Positions 27,589 to 36,057 of a DNA stretch of 64,000 bases are shown piece by piece (the stretch's first letter is position 1; each line of letters begins with the position of its first letter). A program made the position numbers and the translations under genes. The stretch is from Streptomyces alanosinicus (lineage in GTDB: Bacteria > Actinomycetota > Actinomycetes > Streptomycetales > Streptomycetaceae), in NCBI RefSeq assembly GCF_014650595.1, contig NZ_BMVG01000005.1, positions 62,001-126,000 of the forward strand, given 5' to 3'. Below the pieces are notes generated by a model that searched no databases, was not told the DNA's origin, and saw only the letters and a program-made list of their open reading frames with translations.

Positions 27589-28827
27589 TCAGCCGGCCGA
27601 GAACACGCCGATGCCGTTCGCGACGGGACGCTCGGCGCCACTGCTGGGGTGGTTACGGACGGTCACGGTGCTCGCGCCCGCGTCGCGGGTGACCAGCTCG
27701 CTCGAGCCGCCCCCGTCGAGGTTGAACGCGTCGGACGCGCCCAACGCGCGCATGGTGGCCGCCTCCTCGGCGACCGTCATACCGGTCCGGTAGGCGGCGG
27801 CCCCGTCCAGCGCGAGGATCAGCAGATGCCGTCCGCCGTCGGCGAAGCCCACGGCCGTGCGCACCGCCGAGGTGACGTTGTCGAGACCGGACAGCGGCGC
27901 CCCGTTCTCCAGGACCGGGAAGCCGCCGATCGCGAACGCGTACGGCACATGGGAGGAGGCCGCCGCCAGACGGTGCGTGACGGTCACCTTGTCACCGACC
28001 GAGAGTTTGCGCAGCTGCCGCGCACCCTCCTCGCGGCCCACGAGGACCGTGGTGTCCGCCGGGATCGAGCCGCCGCCCGGGGCGTCGGCGGCGGAGGCCA
28101 CCCGGCCGCCTTGCACCCTCACCTCGTAGGTGTCGGTGCTGCACGGAGCCGAACGCTGGGCGTCGGTGCCGCACACGGAGCGCATCCGGGAGGCGCTGCC
28201 CCACGTCGAGGTGAAGGCACCGACGGAGTTCTCCGGGAGCGCGTACTGGTTGAGTCCCCGCAGGGGGAGCCCGCCCTCGGGCGTGGTGACGCTGCCGACG
28301 AGGGACAGCCGGTCGAGCCGGGCCCGCCGGTCGGTGCCCACCCCGAAGACGTCCTGGGTGTTCGTGCCCGGCGGCAGCGAGGGCCCGAACCGCTGGCCGT
28401 TCGGCACCGCCGCCTTCAGCACCTGCCCGCCCGCGATGGCCGGTCCGACGCCGGCGCCGGTGGCCTCCACTCCCGGGTGCTGGGTCTCGGTGATGTTGAA
28501 GAAGTCACCGTTGACCCCCGCGACCGCCCCGGCCGCGTCCGCCATCCGGGAGACCGTGTCCCGGGCCGCCACCGCGTCCGGGTGCAGCAGATCCACCCGG
28601 ACACGCTTGTCGGCCAGGTCGACCGTGACCAGATGGGCGTGTGTCGTGCCCGCGCCCGCCTTGACGTCGAACTGCCGGTAGGAGACACCCGGCGCGATGT
28701 GCTTGCCGGCCCCTACGGCACTGGCCGGTGCCGCCCCCGCCGGGGCCGCACCGGCCAGTACTCCGAACGCCATGACACCTGTGAGAACCGCTCTGCCCGC
28801 TGCCGAACGCCTGCGACGTCTGGTCAC
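27589..28827 (-). CDS. Exported phosphodiester glycosidase family protein (NAGPA domain)
   Basis: A 412-residue secreted protein. The signal peptide begins with five Arg and a hydrophobic core (VLTGVMAFGVLAGAAPAGAA). The NAGPA/DUF2233 domain is recognised by GVNGDFFNITETQHPGVE, the central YAFAIGGFPVLENGAPL and the C-terminal ASDAFNLDGGGSSELVTRD. Relatives cleave phosphodiester-linked sugars, so it may trim cell-wall glycopolymers or their products. The start is a GTG with AGGGGG upstream. Substrate unknown. Confidence 0.83.
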   Translation of the reverse strand: MTRRRRRSAAGRAVLTGVMAFGVLAGAAPAGAAPASAVGAGKHIAPGVSYRQFDVKAGAGTTHAHLVTVDLADKRVRVDLLHPDAVAARDTVSRMADAAGAVAGVNGDFFNITETQHPGVEATGAGVGPAIAGGQVLKAAVPNGQRFGPSLPPGTNTQDVFGVGTDRRARLDRLSLVGSVTTPEGGLPLRGLNQYALPENSVGAFTSTWGSASRMRSVCGTDAQRSAPCSTDTYEVRVQGGRVASAADAPGGGSIPADTTVLVGREEGARQLRKLSVGDKVTVTHRLAAASSHVPYAFAIGGFPVLENGAPLSGLDNVTSAVRTAVGFADGGRHLLILALDGAAAYRTGMTVAEEAATMRALGASDAFNLDGGGSSELVTRDAGASTVTVRNHPSSGAERPVANGIGVFSAG

Positions 28828-28911
28828 CGTGCCCCCTGATGCCTCGTCAACTGTCCCTGTCGTACGGGTTTTACGGGGCAGTGGACCAGAACGCGGCGAC
28901 CGCAGGGCCGA

Positions 28912-29271
28912 CTAGACGTCGACTACGCGAGAACGGGTGAGAAAACGCACCCCCTCGGGTGCCTCCAGGGAGAAGCCACTACCCCGTCCGGGTACGACGT
29001 CGACGATCAGCCGGGTGTGGCTCCACGCCTCGTACTGGCTCCGGGACATCCAGAAGGTGACCGGCTCGGCCACACCGTCCACGGCCAGCTCGGCCAGCAG
29101 CACGTCCGAGCCACCGGTACGGAACTCGCCGTCGGGATAGCACATGGGCGCGCTGCCGTCGCAGCAGCCGCCGGACTGGTGGAACATCAGCGGACCGTGC
29201 GCGGCACGCAGCCGCCGTACCAGGTCGGCCGCCTGAGGCGTGAGTTCGACGCGCGGGCTTTCCTCGTCCAT
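28912..29271 (-). CDS. DUF779 family protein
   Basis: A 119-residue protein with the DUF779 core: LMFHQSGGCCDGSAPMCY (paired Cys plus third Cys), DVLLAELAVDG, PVTFWMSRSQYEAWSHTRL and GRGSGFSLEAPEGVRFLTR. Genes of this family usually lie directly beside an aldehyde dehydrogenase. Here no such gene is adjacent; a dehydrogenase of the expected type begins at 63434, 34 kb away, in the same orientation. Function is unknown, though the Cys residues suggest metal or redox chemistry. Confidence 0.85.
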   Translation of the reverse strand: MDEESPRVELTPQAADLVRRLRAAHGPLMFHQSGGCCDGSAPMCYPDGEFRTGGSDVLLAELAVDGVAEPVTFWMSRSQYEAWSHTRLIVDVVPGRGSGFSLEAPEGVRFLTRSRVVDV

Positions 29272-29405
29272 GGGGCACCGTCCTTCAGAGCCGGGGCGCG
29301 GTCGCGGACCCGGCCCAGTCTCATGGATCGTCACAGACCCGTCCAGCACGCGTCGTCGCGTCGACCCGTCGGAGCGGTGGGCGGTGCGCCTGAGAGGATG
29401 GGCAC

Positions 29406-29888
29406 ATGAGTGCCTTTTCCGGTCGGCCCGAGCCGCGTGACGTGCCCGTCGGCGCATACCCGCGCTGGGACGAGGCGCTGGCGGCCGTCAACCGGGACCT
29501 GGCGGTGAGCGCCCCCGAGCAACGGCCCCTGCGCCTGATCGTGTACCCGGAGACCGGGGACGAGTACGTCTACGTGGCCCTCTCCAACGGCGAGGCGCAC
29601 GGCAGCTCCTTGACGGAGGCGGAGACCGCCGCCGAGACGCTGATGGCGGTCGTCGAGGCCGCCCAGGACACGGTGACGGAGCGGCTGTGGCGGGCGTGGC
29701 CCCTGTGCACCGTCCATGACCTCGGTATGCACCCGCGCGACATCGACGGCCGGCCGTCCTGGTGGTGCGCGGGCGGCGCCCGCAAGGGCGACCCGGCTCA
29801 TGTCCGCGCGACGATCGGCGAACTGGACACCGTCGACCGCGCCCGCCCCGTCACCCGCAAGCGCCCCAAGGCCCGCAGACTCCGCTGA
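29406..29888 (+). CDS. Hypothetical protein
   Basis: A 160-residue soluble, acidic-to-mixed protein with a basic tail (VTRKRPKARRLR). A central helix-rich part (SLTEAETAAETLMAVVEAA) is followed by RLWRAWPLCTVHDLGMHPR and SWWCAGGARKGDPAH, with His, Cys and Trp residues that look structurally important. GAGAGGATGG lies upstream of the ATG. I do not recognise a family. It diverges from the DUF779 gene and converges on the DedA gene. Confidence 0.65.
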   Translation: MSAFSGRPEPRDVPVGAYPRWDEALAAVNRDLAVSAPEQRPLRLIVYPETGDEYVYVALSNGEAHGSSLTEAETAAETLMAVVEAAQDTVTERLWRAWPLCTVHDLGMHPRDIDGRPSWWCAGGARKGDPAHVRATIGELDTVDRARPVTRKRPKARRLR

Positions 29889-29977
29889 CGGAGAGCCGGA
29901 CGATCGAGCACATCGAGACCGCCCCCGACGACACCGTTCGGCGGGTCACGCCCGGCACCGCCGTCCCGCCGGACGGG

Positions 29978-30709
29978 TCACGTGTCGGGCGGGGGATCTG
30001 TAGGACGGGTGCGGCCGGGGCCGCGGCGTGCGGCTCGGCGGCGCTCGCGGCGGGCGCGGCGCCCCTCGAACAGGAGGGGCAGCATCGACACGACGACGAC
30101 CAGGGCGACCAGGGGCAGCAGATAGTCGTCCAGGTGCGGGATCGAGGAGCCGAGGGTGTAGCCGGCCAGGACGAGCGCCTGTGACCACAGCACCCCGCCC
30201 ACCGTCTGCCAGAGCGTGAAGGTGCGCGCGGGCACCCCGAGCGCGCCGGCCACGGGGTGCAGGACCGTCCGCAGCAACGGCACGAACCGGCCGATGACCA
30301 GCGCCTTCCCATAGCCGTACCGGGCCAGCAGCTGCTCCGCGCGGGCGGCTGCCGCCTTCACCCGCGGGCTCGACGTACGGGCCAGCAACGCCCGTCCGCC
30401 CTGCCGCCCGACCAGGTATCCGACCTGCCCGCCGGCCACCGCCCCCACCGCCGCGCACAGCAGGACCTGCCACAGCGCCAGCCGCGGCGGCTGGCCCGCG
30501 CTCCCGGCGCACAGCACACCGGCCGGGAACAGCAGGGTGTCACCCGGCAGGAAGAAGCCGACGACCAGCAGACCGGACTCCGCGAAGATCACCACCAGTA
30601 CGCCGATCGCCCCGAAGGCGGCCAGCACCGAGGCGCTGTTCAGCGGGTTGACGGCGATCACCGGACCGAGCCTCCTGGCCTTCTCGCAGGGGTACTCGCT
30701 CACCAGCAT
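29978..30709 (-). CDS. DedA family membrane protein
   Basis: A 243-residue integral membrane protein of the DedA/VTT superfamily. Signatures are VVIFAESGLLVVGFFLPGDT (first segment), GAVAGGQVGYLVGRQGG and the family motif GRFVPLLRTVLHPVAGALGV with the essential Arg. DedA proteins support membrane lipid or undecaprenyl-phosphate recycling and tolerance of membrane stress. The C-terminus is Arg-rich. The start at 30709 has GGGGAG upstream; an in-frame GTG at 30661 is possible. Confidence 0.87.
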   Translation of the reverse strand: MLVSEYPCEKARRLGPVIAVNPLNSASVLAAFGAIGVLVVIFAESGLLVVGFFLPGDTLLFPAGVLCAGSAGQPPRLALWQVLLCAAVGAVAGGQVGYLVGRQGGRALLARTSSPRVKAAAARAEQLLARYGYGKALVIGRFVPLLRTVLHPVAGALGVPARTFTLWQTVGGVLWSQALVLAGYTLGSSIPHLDDYLLPLVALVVVVSMLPLLFEGRRARRERRRAARRGPGRTRPTDPPPDT

Positions 30710-30790
30710 CGCCCGTGCTCCCCGAATCCGCCCGCCCCGGCACCGGGCGAGACGCTCCAGGAGCTCGGACCAGCCGCGGTGCGGTGGGGA

Positions 30791-31753
30791 TCAGGGGCAG
30801 GCCGTGAGGAACTCGACGAGCGCCGCGTTCACCTCGTCCGGGCGTTCCTGCTGGGTCCAGTGACCGCAGCCCGCCAGCTTCAGGGGCGCGCGCCGCAGGT
30901 TGGGCATCAGGTCCGGGAGTTTCGCGATGAGTTCCGGGGTGCCGGGGAAGGCGGGGACGACGTCACGGTCGCCGTAGATGTAGAGGGCGGGCGGGGTGAC
31001 CCGGGCGCCCTGCCACGCCGCGGTCAGTTCCCAGTTGCGGTCGAGGTTGCGGTACCAGTTGAGCGCCCCGGTGAAGCCGCGCGAGAAACTCTCCGTGAGC
31101 GCGTCGAGGTCGTCCTCGGTGAACCACTCCGGCAGGACCTCGGGGTCCTCCATGTCCACGAGCCAGCCACGCTCGGGGTCGACCAGGGGCTGTCCGCCGT
31201 CACCGGCGTGGGGCGCGTCGCCGGAGCCCCAGTAGAAGAACTTCCGCAGCGTGGTGCGCGTGTCCTCGGCGAACTCGGCGTCGGCGACACCGGGGCGGTT
31301 GAAGTAGTTCCAGTAGAAGCGGCCGCCGAACATCTTGTCCATGGCGGGCAGCGGAGGCTGCGTCCCCCGGAACGGTGGCGGCACACTCAGCCCCGCCACC
31401 GCGCGCACGACGTCGGGCCGCAGCAGCGCGGTGTGCCAGGCGACCGGCGCGCCCCAGTCGTGCCCGACGACATACGCCTTCTCCTCGCCCAGGGCCTGGA
31501 TCAGCCCGACGACGTCGCCGACGAGGTGGAGGATGGAGTACGCGTCGACGGCGTCCGGGTGATCGCTGCGTCCGTAACCACGCTGGTCGGGGGCGACCAC
31601 GCGGAAGCCCGCGGCGGCCAGTGGGCCGAACTGGTGGTGCCAGGAGTGCCATGACTCGGGAAAGCCGTGCAGGAGTACGACCAGGGGGCCTTCGCCCTGC
31701 TCGGCGATGTGCAGCCGGATGCCGTTCACATCAATCATTCGATGCTCAACCAT
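30791..31753 (-). CDS. Alpha/beta hydrolase, epoxide hydrolase-like
   Basis: A 320-residue soluble hydrolase. The oxyanion region is VVLLHGFPESWHSWHH, the nucleophile elbow is YVVGHDWGAPVAWHTAL with Asp as nucleophile, as in epoxide hydrolases and dehalogenases, and the late His is in LAGCGHWTQQERPDEV. RFYWNYFNRPGV and the cap fit epoxide hydrolases. I took the ATG at 31753 because the preceding codons do not resemble the family. Substrate unknown. Confidence 0.85.
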   Translation of the reverse strand: MVEHRMIDVNGIRLHIAEQGEGPLVVLLHGFPESWHSWHHQFGPLAAAGFRVVAPDQRGYGRSDHPDAVDAYSILHLVGDVVGLIQALGEEKAYVVGHDWGAPVAWHTALLRPDVVRAVAGLSVPPPFRGTQPPLPAMDKMFGGRFYWNYFNRPGVADAEFAEDTRTTLRKFFYWGSGDAPHAGDGGQPLVDPERGWLVDMEDPEVLPEWFTEDDLDALTESFSRGFTGALNWYRNLDRNWELTAAWQGARVTPPALYIYGDRDVVPAFPGTPELIAKLPDLMPNLRRAPLKLAGCGHWTQQERPDEVNAALVEFLTACP

Positions 31754-31803
31754 GTGTCCGAGCGTACGTGAAGTGATCACCGGCAGCCCGCCGTCCGGCA
31801 CGG

Positions 31804-32577
31804 TCAGAACATGCGGGGCTGACCGTTCGACGCGCTGAGTCCGCCGTCGACGGGAAGGTGGGCGCCATTGACGAAACGGGCGTCGGAACTGGCCAGGAAC
31901 GCGATGGCATCGGCGACTTCGGCCGGTTCGGCCGGACGCCGCATCGGGATGCGCTCACGGAACGCGGCGAGCGCGTCCTCGTTCTCGACGATGAACGAGG
32001 TCACCGGGGTGCGGGTGAGACTCGGGTGTACGGCGTTGACCCGCACGCCCTCGTGCCCGTGGTCGAGCGCCATGGCGTTGGTCAGGTTGACCAGGGCCCC
32101 CTTGGCGGCGTTGTAGGCGGCCAGGCTCCAGTCCGCGCCGAGCCCGGACACCGAGCCGACGTTGACGATGCAGCCACCGACGCGCCGCAGATGAGGCAGC
32201 GCGGCCCGGGAGGCGAAGAAGACACCGTCGACATCGACCGCGAAGGTCCGGCGCCACTCGGCGGTCTCGGTGTGCTCGACGGTACCGGCCGTGGCGGACC
32301 CCGCGTTGTTGACCAGCACGTCCAGCCGGCCGTACTCCTGTGCCACGTCGTCGATCAGCGCCGTGACGGCCGGCTCGTCGGAGACGTCCGCGGCGCGCGG
32401 GACGATCGTCGCCCCCGGCGGAGCGTCGGCGGCGGCCGCCTTCAGCCGGTCCTCGGTCCGCCCGACGGTGATCACCGTGGCGCCCTCGCGCCCGAGCCGG
32501 TACGCGGTGGCGGCGCCGATGCCGGATCCACCACCGGTGACGATCGCGACCTTCCCCATGAACCGTTTCCCGTCCAC
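31804..32577 (-). CDS. Short-chain dehydrogenase/reductase
   Basis: A classical SDR of about 257 residues. The NAD(P)-binding motif is VAIVTGGGSGIGAATAYRLG, the NNAG motif is VLVNNAGSAT, the catalytic Ser lies in VNVGSVSGLGAD and the Tyr-Lys pair in AAYNAAKGALVNLTNAM. The C-terminal AIAFLASSDARFVNGAHLPV is standard. The preferred start is the GTG at 32577, seven bases after GAGGAGG. It lies 50 bases downstream of nothing conserved and 273 bases after the diaminopropionate operon's last gene, so co-transcription is uncertain. Confidence 0.88.
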   Translation of the reverse strand: MDGKRFMGKVAIVTGGGSGIGAATAYRLGREGATVITVGRTEDRLKAAAADAPPGATIVPRAADVSDEPAVTALIDDVAQEYGRLDVLVNNAGSATAGTVEHTETAEWRRTFAVDVDGVFFASRAALPHLRRVGGCIVNVGSVSGLGADWSLAAYNAAKGALVNLTNAMALDHGHEGVRVNAVHPSLTRTPVTSFIVENEDALAAFRERIPMRRPAEPAEVADAIAFLASSDARFVNGAHLPVDGGLSASNGQPRMF

Positions 32578-32850
32578 TGTCACTCCTCCTCGCACGCCGA
32601 CCATGAGTCACCGACGTCAGGTAATCCCGACGGTGCGGACGGCGCAAGACCGCCAAGGGCGGAGCGCGCGGGCCGGCCGGAACCGTTCTCCCGGCGGGGC
32701 CGGATCGCGGACGGCCACGTGGACGCGAGGGTGTGTGCCGCTCGATCCCGCCTGATCGACCGGGAGCCCGGCCGGACTTCGCAGCGCAAGCCCGGCCGGG
32801 CGTCCCTGACGGCGAACCGGATCCCGTGGCGGCCCACCGCCACCGGGCCG

Positions 32851-33885
32851 CTACGGCGTGCGCCTGCGGTCCGGTGCCCGTGCCGCGGACTCGGCCTCCG
32901 GGGACAGGGCGCTCATCCGCGCGGTGTCCAAGCTCTCCAGCACCTGATCGCCGTACAGGTCCTGAAGCCAGTTGGTCTGGTAGATGGTGTCGAGGTAGCG
33001 CTCCCCGAGGTCCGGGGCGACGGCCACCGCGGTCATGCCGGGTCTGCCGTTCCGGGCCAGCCAGTCCGCCGCGGCGCTGACCACCGTCCCGGTGGAGCCG
33101 CCGAACAGGAAGCCGCGTCTGGCCAGGCGATGGCACATACGGATGGTGTCGGTCTCCTCCACCCACATCACCTCGTCCACACAGGACTCGTCGAGCAGCG
33201 GCGGGCGCATGCTCATACCGACGCCGGGGATCATCCGGCGGCCCGGCTCGCCGCCGAACGAGACCGAACCCAGGGCGTCCACGGCGACGACGCGCACCGG
33301 GCGGTGCCACTGGCGGAAGTAGCGGGCGCAGCCCATCAGGGTTCCGGTGGTACCGGCCCCGATGAAGACGACGTCCACATCGGGGAACTGGCGGACTATC
33401 TCCGGGGCGGTCGTGCGGTAGTGCGCCAGCCAGTTGCCCTCGTTGGTGTACTGGCTGAGCCACACATACCGGTCGTCGGCGGCACACAGCGCACGGACGT
33501 ACTCGATCCGTGTGCCCAGGAAACCGCCGTTGGAGTCCTGGTCGGCGACGATGTGCACATCGCTGCCGAGCGCCTCCATCAGGAGTCTGGTCGACAGGTT
33601 GCAACGGGAGTCCGTCACACACAGGAACCGGTAGCCCTTGCTGGCGGCGATCATGCTGAGCGCGACGCCCAGGTTCCCGGACGAGGACTCGACGAGGACG
33701 GAGTCCGCTGTCAGGACTCCGTCCCGCTCGGCGGCCTCCACCATCTCGTTCGCGGCCTTCAGCTTGATGGATCCGGCGAAGTTGAAGGCCTCGCACTTCA
33801 GATAGAGCGGGTGTCCGCAGATCGACAGCAGGTCGACGAAGAGGTCGCCCTCGTTGAAGGCGTAGGGAGCGGAGATGACAGGCAC
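32851..33885 (-). CDS. 2,3-diaminopropionate biosynthesis protein SbnA-like (PLP enzyme)
   Basis: A 344-residue fold-type II PLP enzyme of the cysteine synthase family. The Schiff-base Lys is in FNFAGSIKLKAANEMVE, the substrate loop is VLVESSSGNLGVALS, and the phosphate cup is FIGAGTTGTLMGCARYF. In staphyloferrin B biosynthesis SbnA joins O-phospho-L-serine and L-glutamate to give ACEGA, which SbnB splits to L-2,3-diaminopropionate. The adjacent SbnB-like gene makes that pathway likely here rather than cysteine synthesis. It is the last gene of the five-gene operon. Confidence 0.87.
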   Translation of the reverse strand: MPVISAPYAFNEGDLFVDLLSICGHPLYLKCEAFNFAGSIKLKAANEMVEAAERDGVLTADSVLVESSSGNLGVALSMIAASKGYRFLCVTDSRCNLSTRLLMEALGSDVHIVADQDSNGGFLGTRIEYVRALCAADDRYVWLSQYTNEGNWLAHYRTTAPEIVRQFPDVDVVFIGAGTTGTLMGCARYFRQWHRPVRVVAVDALGSVSFGGEPGRRMIPGVGMSMRPPLLDESCVDEVMWVEETDTIRMCHRLARRGFLFGGSTGTVVSAAADWLARNGRPGMTAVAVAPDLGERYLDTIYQTNWLQDLYGDQVLESLDTARMSALSPEAESAARAPDRRRTP

Positions 33886-33921
33886 GGCGGGCCTCCTGGT
33901 GCCGGGCCGACGACGACGGCC

Positions 33922-34992
33922 TCAGCCGTACCGGCGCAGCTCGTGGAAGAAGTCATCGATGAGACGGAGATCGCCCGTCCGGGACACCTCGTCGTAGACG
34001 TACTTGCCGACGACCAGGTCGAGAACACCGAGTCCGAAGGGTGAGAAGACCACCGGCCGGTCGGTCGGCGGAGCGGCCCGTCCGGCCATCACGTCCTCAA
34101 GCGTTCCGTTCAGGAAGTCGCGGTTGCCGGTGAGCTGTTCGACGAGATGAGGGGATGTGTCGGCCTTCAGACAGTGCTCGACGTCGTCGACGAAGTTCGC
34201 CGAACCGAGGAGGATCTCGGGGGCCAGGTCGCGCAGCGACACATGCAGGACCAGGGGGTTGTGGGAGAACAGGGCCGGGTCGGTGACATGCGGCCGGCCG
34301 GCGACGGTGGCGAAGACCACGAGGTCGCTGGCGCGGACGAGGTCCTCGGCGCTGTCATGGACGGTGATCCGCGCGGTGGTGCCGGCCTGCCGCAGATAGC
34401 CGCAGTAGCCCTCCGCGCTGTCGGCGGACACGTCGTGCACTCCGACCGCTTCGAAGTCCCAGCCCGTCCCGGCCAGGAAGGTGTGGATGTAACGGGCGAT
34501 CAGCCCCGTACCGAAGAACCCGACGCGGGTGGGACGGGTCCGGCCGCGGCTGAGCCAGTCGGCCGCCAGCGCCGCGGAGGCCGCGGTCCTGGTGGCGCTG
34601 ATGATCGAGCTCTCCAGGCAGGCGAACGGGTAGCCCGTGTCGTGGTCGTTGAGGATCAGGACCGCGGAGGCACGGGGCAGTCCGGCGCCCACGTTGTCCG
34701 GAAAGCTGGAGATCCACTTCAGGCCGTCCACGCGGTCCGGTCCGCCGATGGCGGCCGGCAGCGCGATGATCCGCGCCGTGGGACGGTCCGGGAAGCGCAG
34801 AAAGTACGACGGCGGGTTGACCGACTCTCCCGCGCCGTGCAGCCGGTAGGCGGTCTCGACCAGCTCCACCAGCTGTCTCTCACGTCCGCTCAGCGCTTGC
34901 CGCACCTGCTCACCGCTGATCACCGCGAACGTCGGTGCGTCGGCCCGCCCGGACACGGCCGGCCGGGGTGCGCTCGACAGAAGATCGGTCAT
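33922..34992 (-). CDS. 2,3-diaminopropionate biosynthesis protein SbnB-like
   Basis: A 356-residue member of the ornithine cyclodeaminase/mu-crystallin family. The NAD-binding segment is VGFFGTGLIARYIHTFLAGT near residue 158. PPSYFLRFPDRPTARIIALP and SFPDNVGAGLPRASAVLILN fit the substrate half. SbnB is an NAD-dependent dehydrogenase that breaks ACEGA into L-Dap and 2-oxoglutarate. Its start overlaps the oxygenase stop by four bases and it is followed by the SbnA-like gene after 36 bases, so the two Dap enzymes are co-expressed with the synthetase. Confidence 0.87.
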   Translation of the reverse strand: MTDLLSSAPRPAVSGRADAPTFAVISGEQVRQALSGRERQLVELVETAYRLHGAGESVNPPSYFLRFPDRPTARIIALPAAIGGPDRVDGLKWISSFPDNVGAGLPRASAVLILNDHDTGYPFACLESSIISATRTAASAALAADWLSRGRTRPTRVGFFGTGLIARYIHTFLAGTGWDFEAVGVHDVSADSAEGYCGYLRQAGTTARITVHDSAEDLVRASDLVVFATVAGRPHVTDPALFSHNPLVLHVSLRDLAPEILLGSANFVDDVEHCLKADTSPHLVEQLTGNRDFLNGTLEDVMAGRAAPPTDRPVVFSPFGLGVLDLVVGKYVYDEVSRTGDLRLIDDFFHELRRYG

Positions 34993-35993
34993 CGCTCGCT
35001 CGCCTCCTCGGCCGGGCAGTGGTCGGCGGGCCGCAGGGGCTCGCCCATGCCGACCAGTACCTGCCGTTCTCCGCCGAACGCCTCCCGGCTGTGCGCGGTG
35101 CGGATGTTGTCCACGAGCATCAGGTCACCGGCCTGCCAGGGTTCGCGTCGGGTGTGCGCCTCGTAGACGCCGTTGATCAGCTGGACGACGTCCTCCTCGA
35201 TCGGACTGCCGTCGCCGTAGCGGGTGTTGAAGGGCAGTCCGTCCGCGCCGTAGACGTCCACCAGGTACTCACGCACCTCCGGGGCGAGGGTCCACTCGTT
35301 GAGGAAGGCGATCTGGTTGAACCAGCAGCGCCGGTTGGTGAACGGGTGCCGGACGACGGCGCCGCGGCGCTGCTCGGTGCGCAGCGTCCCGTCGGGCTGC
35401 CAGGTGACGTCGATGGCGTTCGCCCGGCAGTAGCGCTCGATCTCGGCGCGGTCGGCGGTGCCGAACGACTCCGTCAGGCTCGCCCCGATCTCGTCGTTGT
35501 AGGCGCGGGTCAGGATCCAGCCCTCCCGCTCGAACCGTTCGGTGAGCCCCGTGGGCAGCGCGCGCAGGATCTGTTCGGCATCAGCCAGTGCCGTCGCCCC
35601 GCCCTGCTCGGGCGCCGTGAGGCAGGCGAACAGCAGCAGGCCGGGCACCTGGAGCGGGTAGCTCAGCTCGTGGTGCATGCACATCGGCTGGTTGGCCGGC
35701 CAGGCCGTGGAGGAGTACAGCCCCGGGCCGTGGGCCTGACGGGGGGCGAAGGCCTCCCGCTCCGTCAGGAGGGCACCGGCCAGACGCGCGAAGACGGCAC
35801 CGACCTGCTCGGTGTCCCGCAGTCCGAGACCGCGGACGACCAGCGCCCCGTGCTCGGTGACCTGCGCACGCAGCGCTTCACGGTACTCGGCCGCCCAACT
35901 CGGGGCGTCTTCTGGGGGATCGACGCACAGCAGCGCCGGCTGGTCCGGTCGCAGCTCCACATCGAGCGGTGATGCCAGGGATGAGAACGGCAT
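34989..35993 (-). CDS. TauD/SyrP-like Fe(II)/2-oxoglutarate dioxygenase
   Basis: A 334-residue non-haem iron oxygenase. Iron ligands are His and Glu in MCMHHELSYPLQ and the distal His in VDNIRTAHSREAFGG. Fold-typical text includes FACLTAPEQGGATALADAE and WFNQIAFLNEWTL. The closest described relatives that I recall are SyrP, which hydroxylates carrier-bound Asp, and DdaC of dapdiamide biosynthesis, which oxidises a carrier-bound Dap derivative. By context it may hydroxylate Dap while tethered to the NRPS. It is coupled to the SbnB-like gene. Confidence 0.87.
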   Translation of the reverse strand: MPFSSLASPLDVELRPDQPALLCVDPPEDAPSWAAEYREALRAQVTEHGALVVRGLGLRDTEQVGAVFARLAGALLTEREAFAPRQAHGPGLYSSTAWPANQPMCMHHELSYPLQVPGLLLFACLTAPEQGGATALADAEQILRALPTGLTERFEREGWILTRAYNDEIGASLTESFGTADRAEIERYCRANAIDVTWQPDGTLRTEQRRGAVVRHPFTNRRCWFNQIAFLNEWTLAPEVREYLVDVYGADGLPFNTRYGDGSPIEEDVVQLINGVYEAHTRREPWQAGDLMLVDNIRTAHSREAFGGERQVLVGMGEPLRPADHCPAEEASER

Positions 35994-36057
35994 CTCGGGT
36001 TTCCTTTCGGTCGACCGCCCGCGGTTCGACGGGGCTCAGAAGGAGACAAGGGGTACG

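Noticed and set aside
29272..29405. Possible left attachment site of a 34-kb island
   Set aside because: I compared this gap by eye with 63273-63433 and found no convincing shared direct repeat, so no att sites are claimed.
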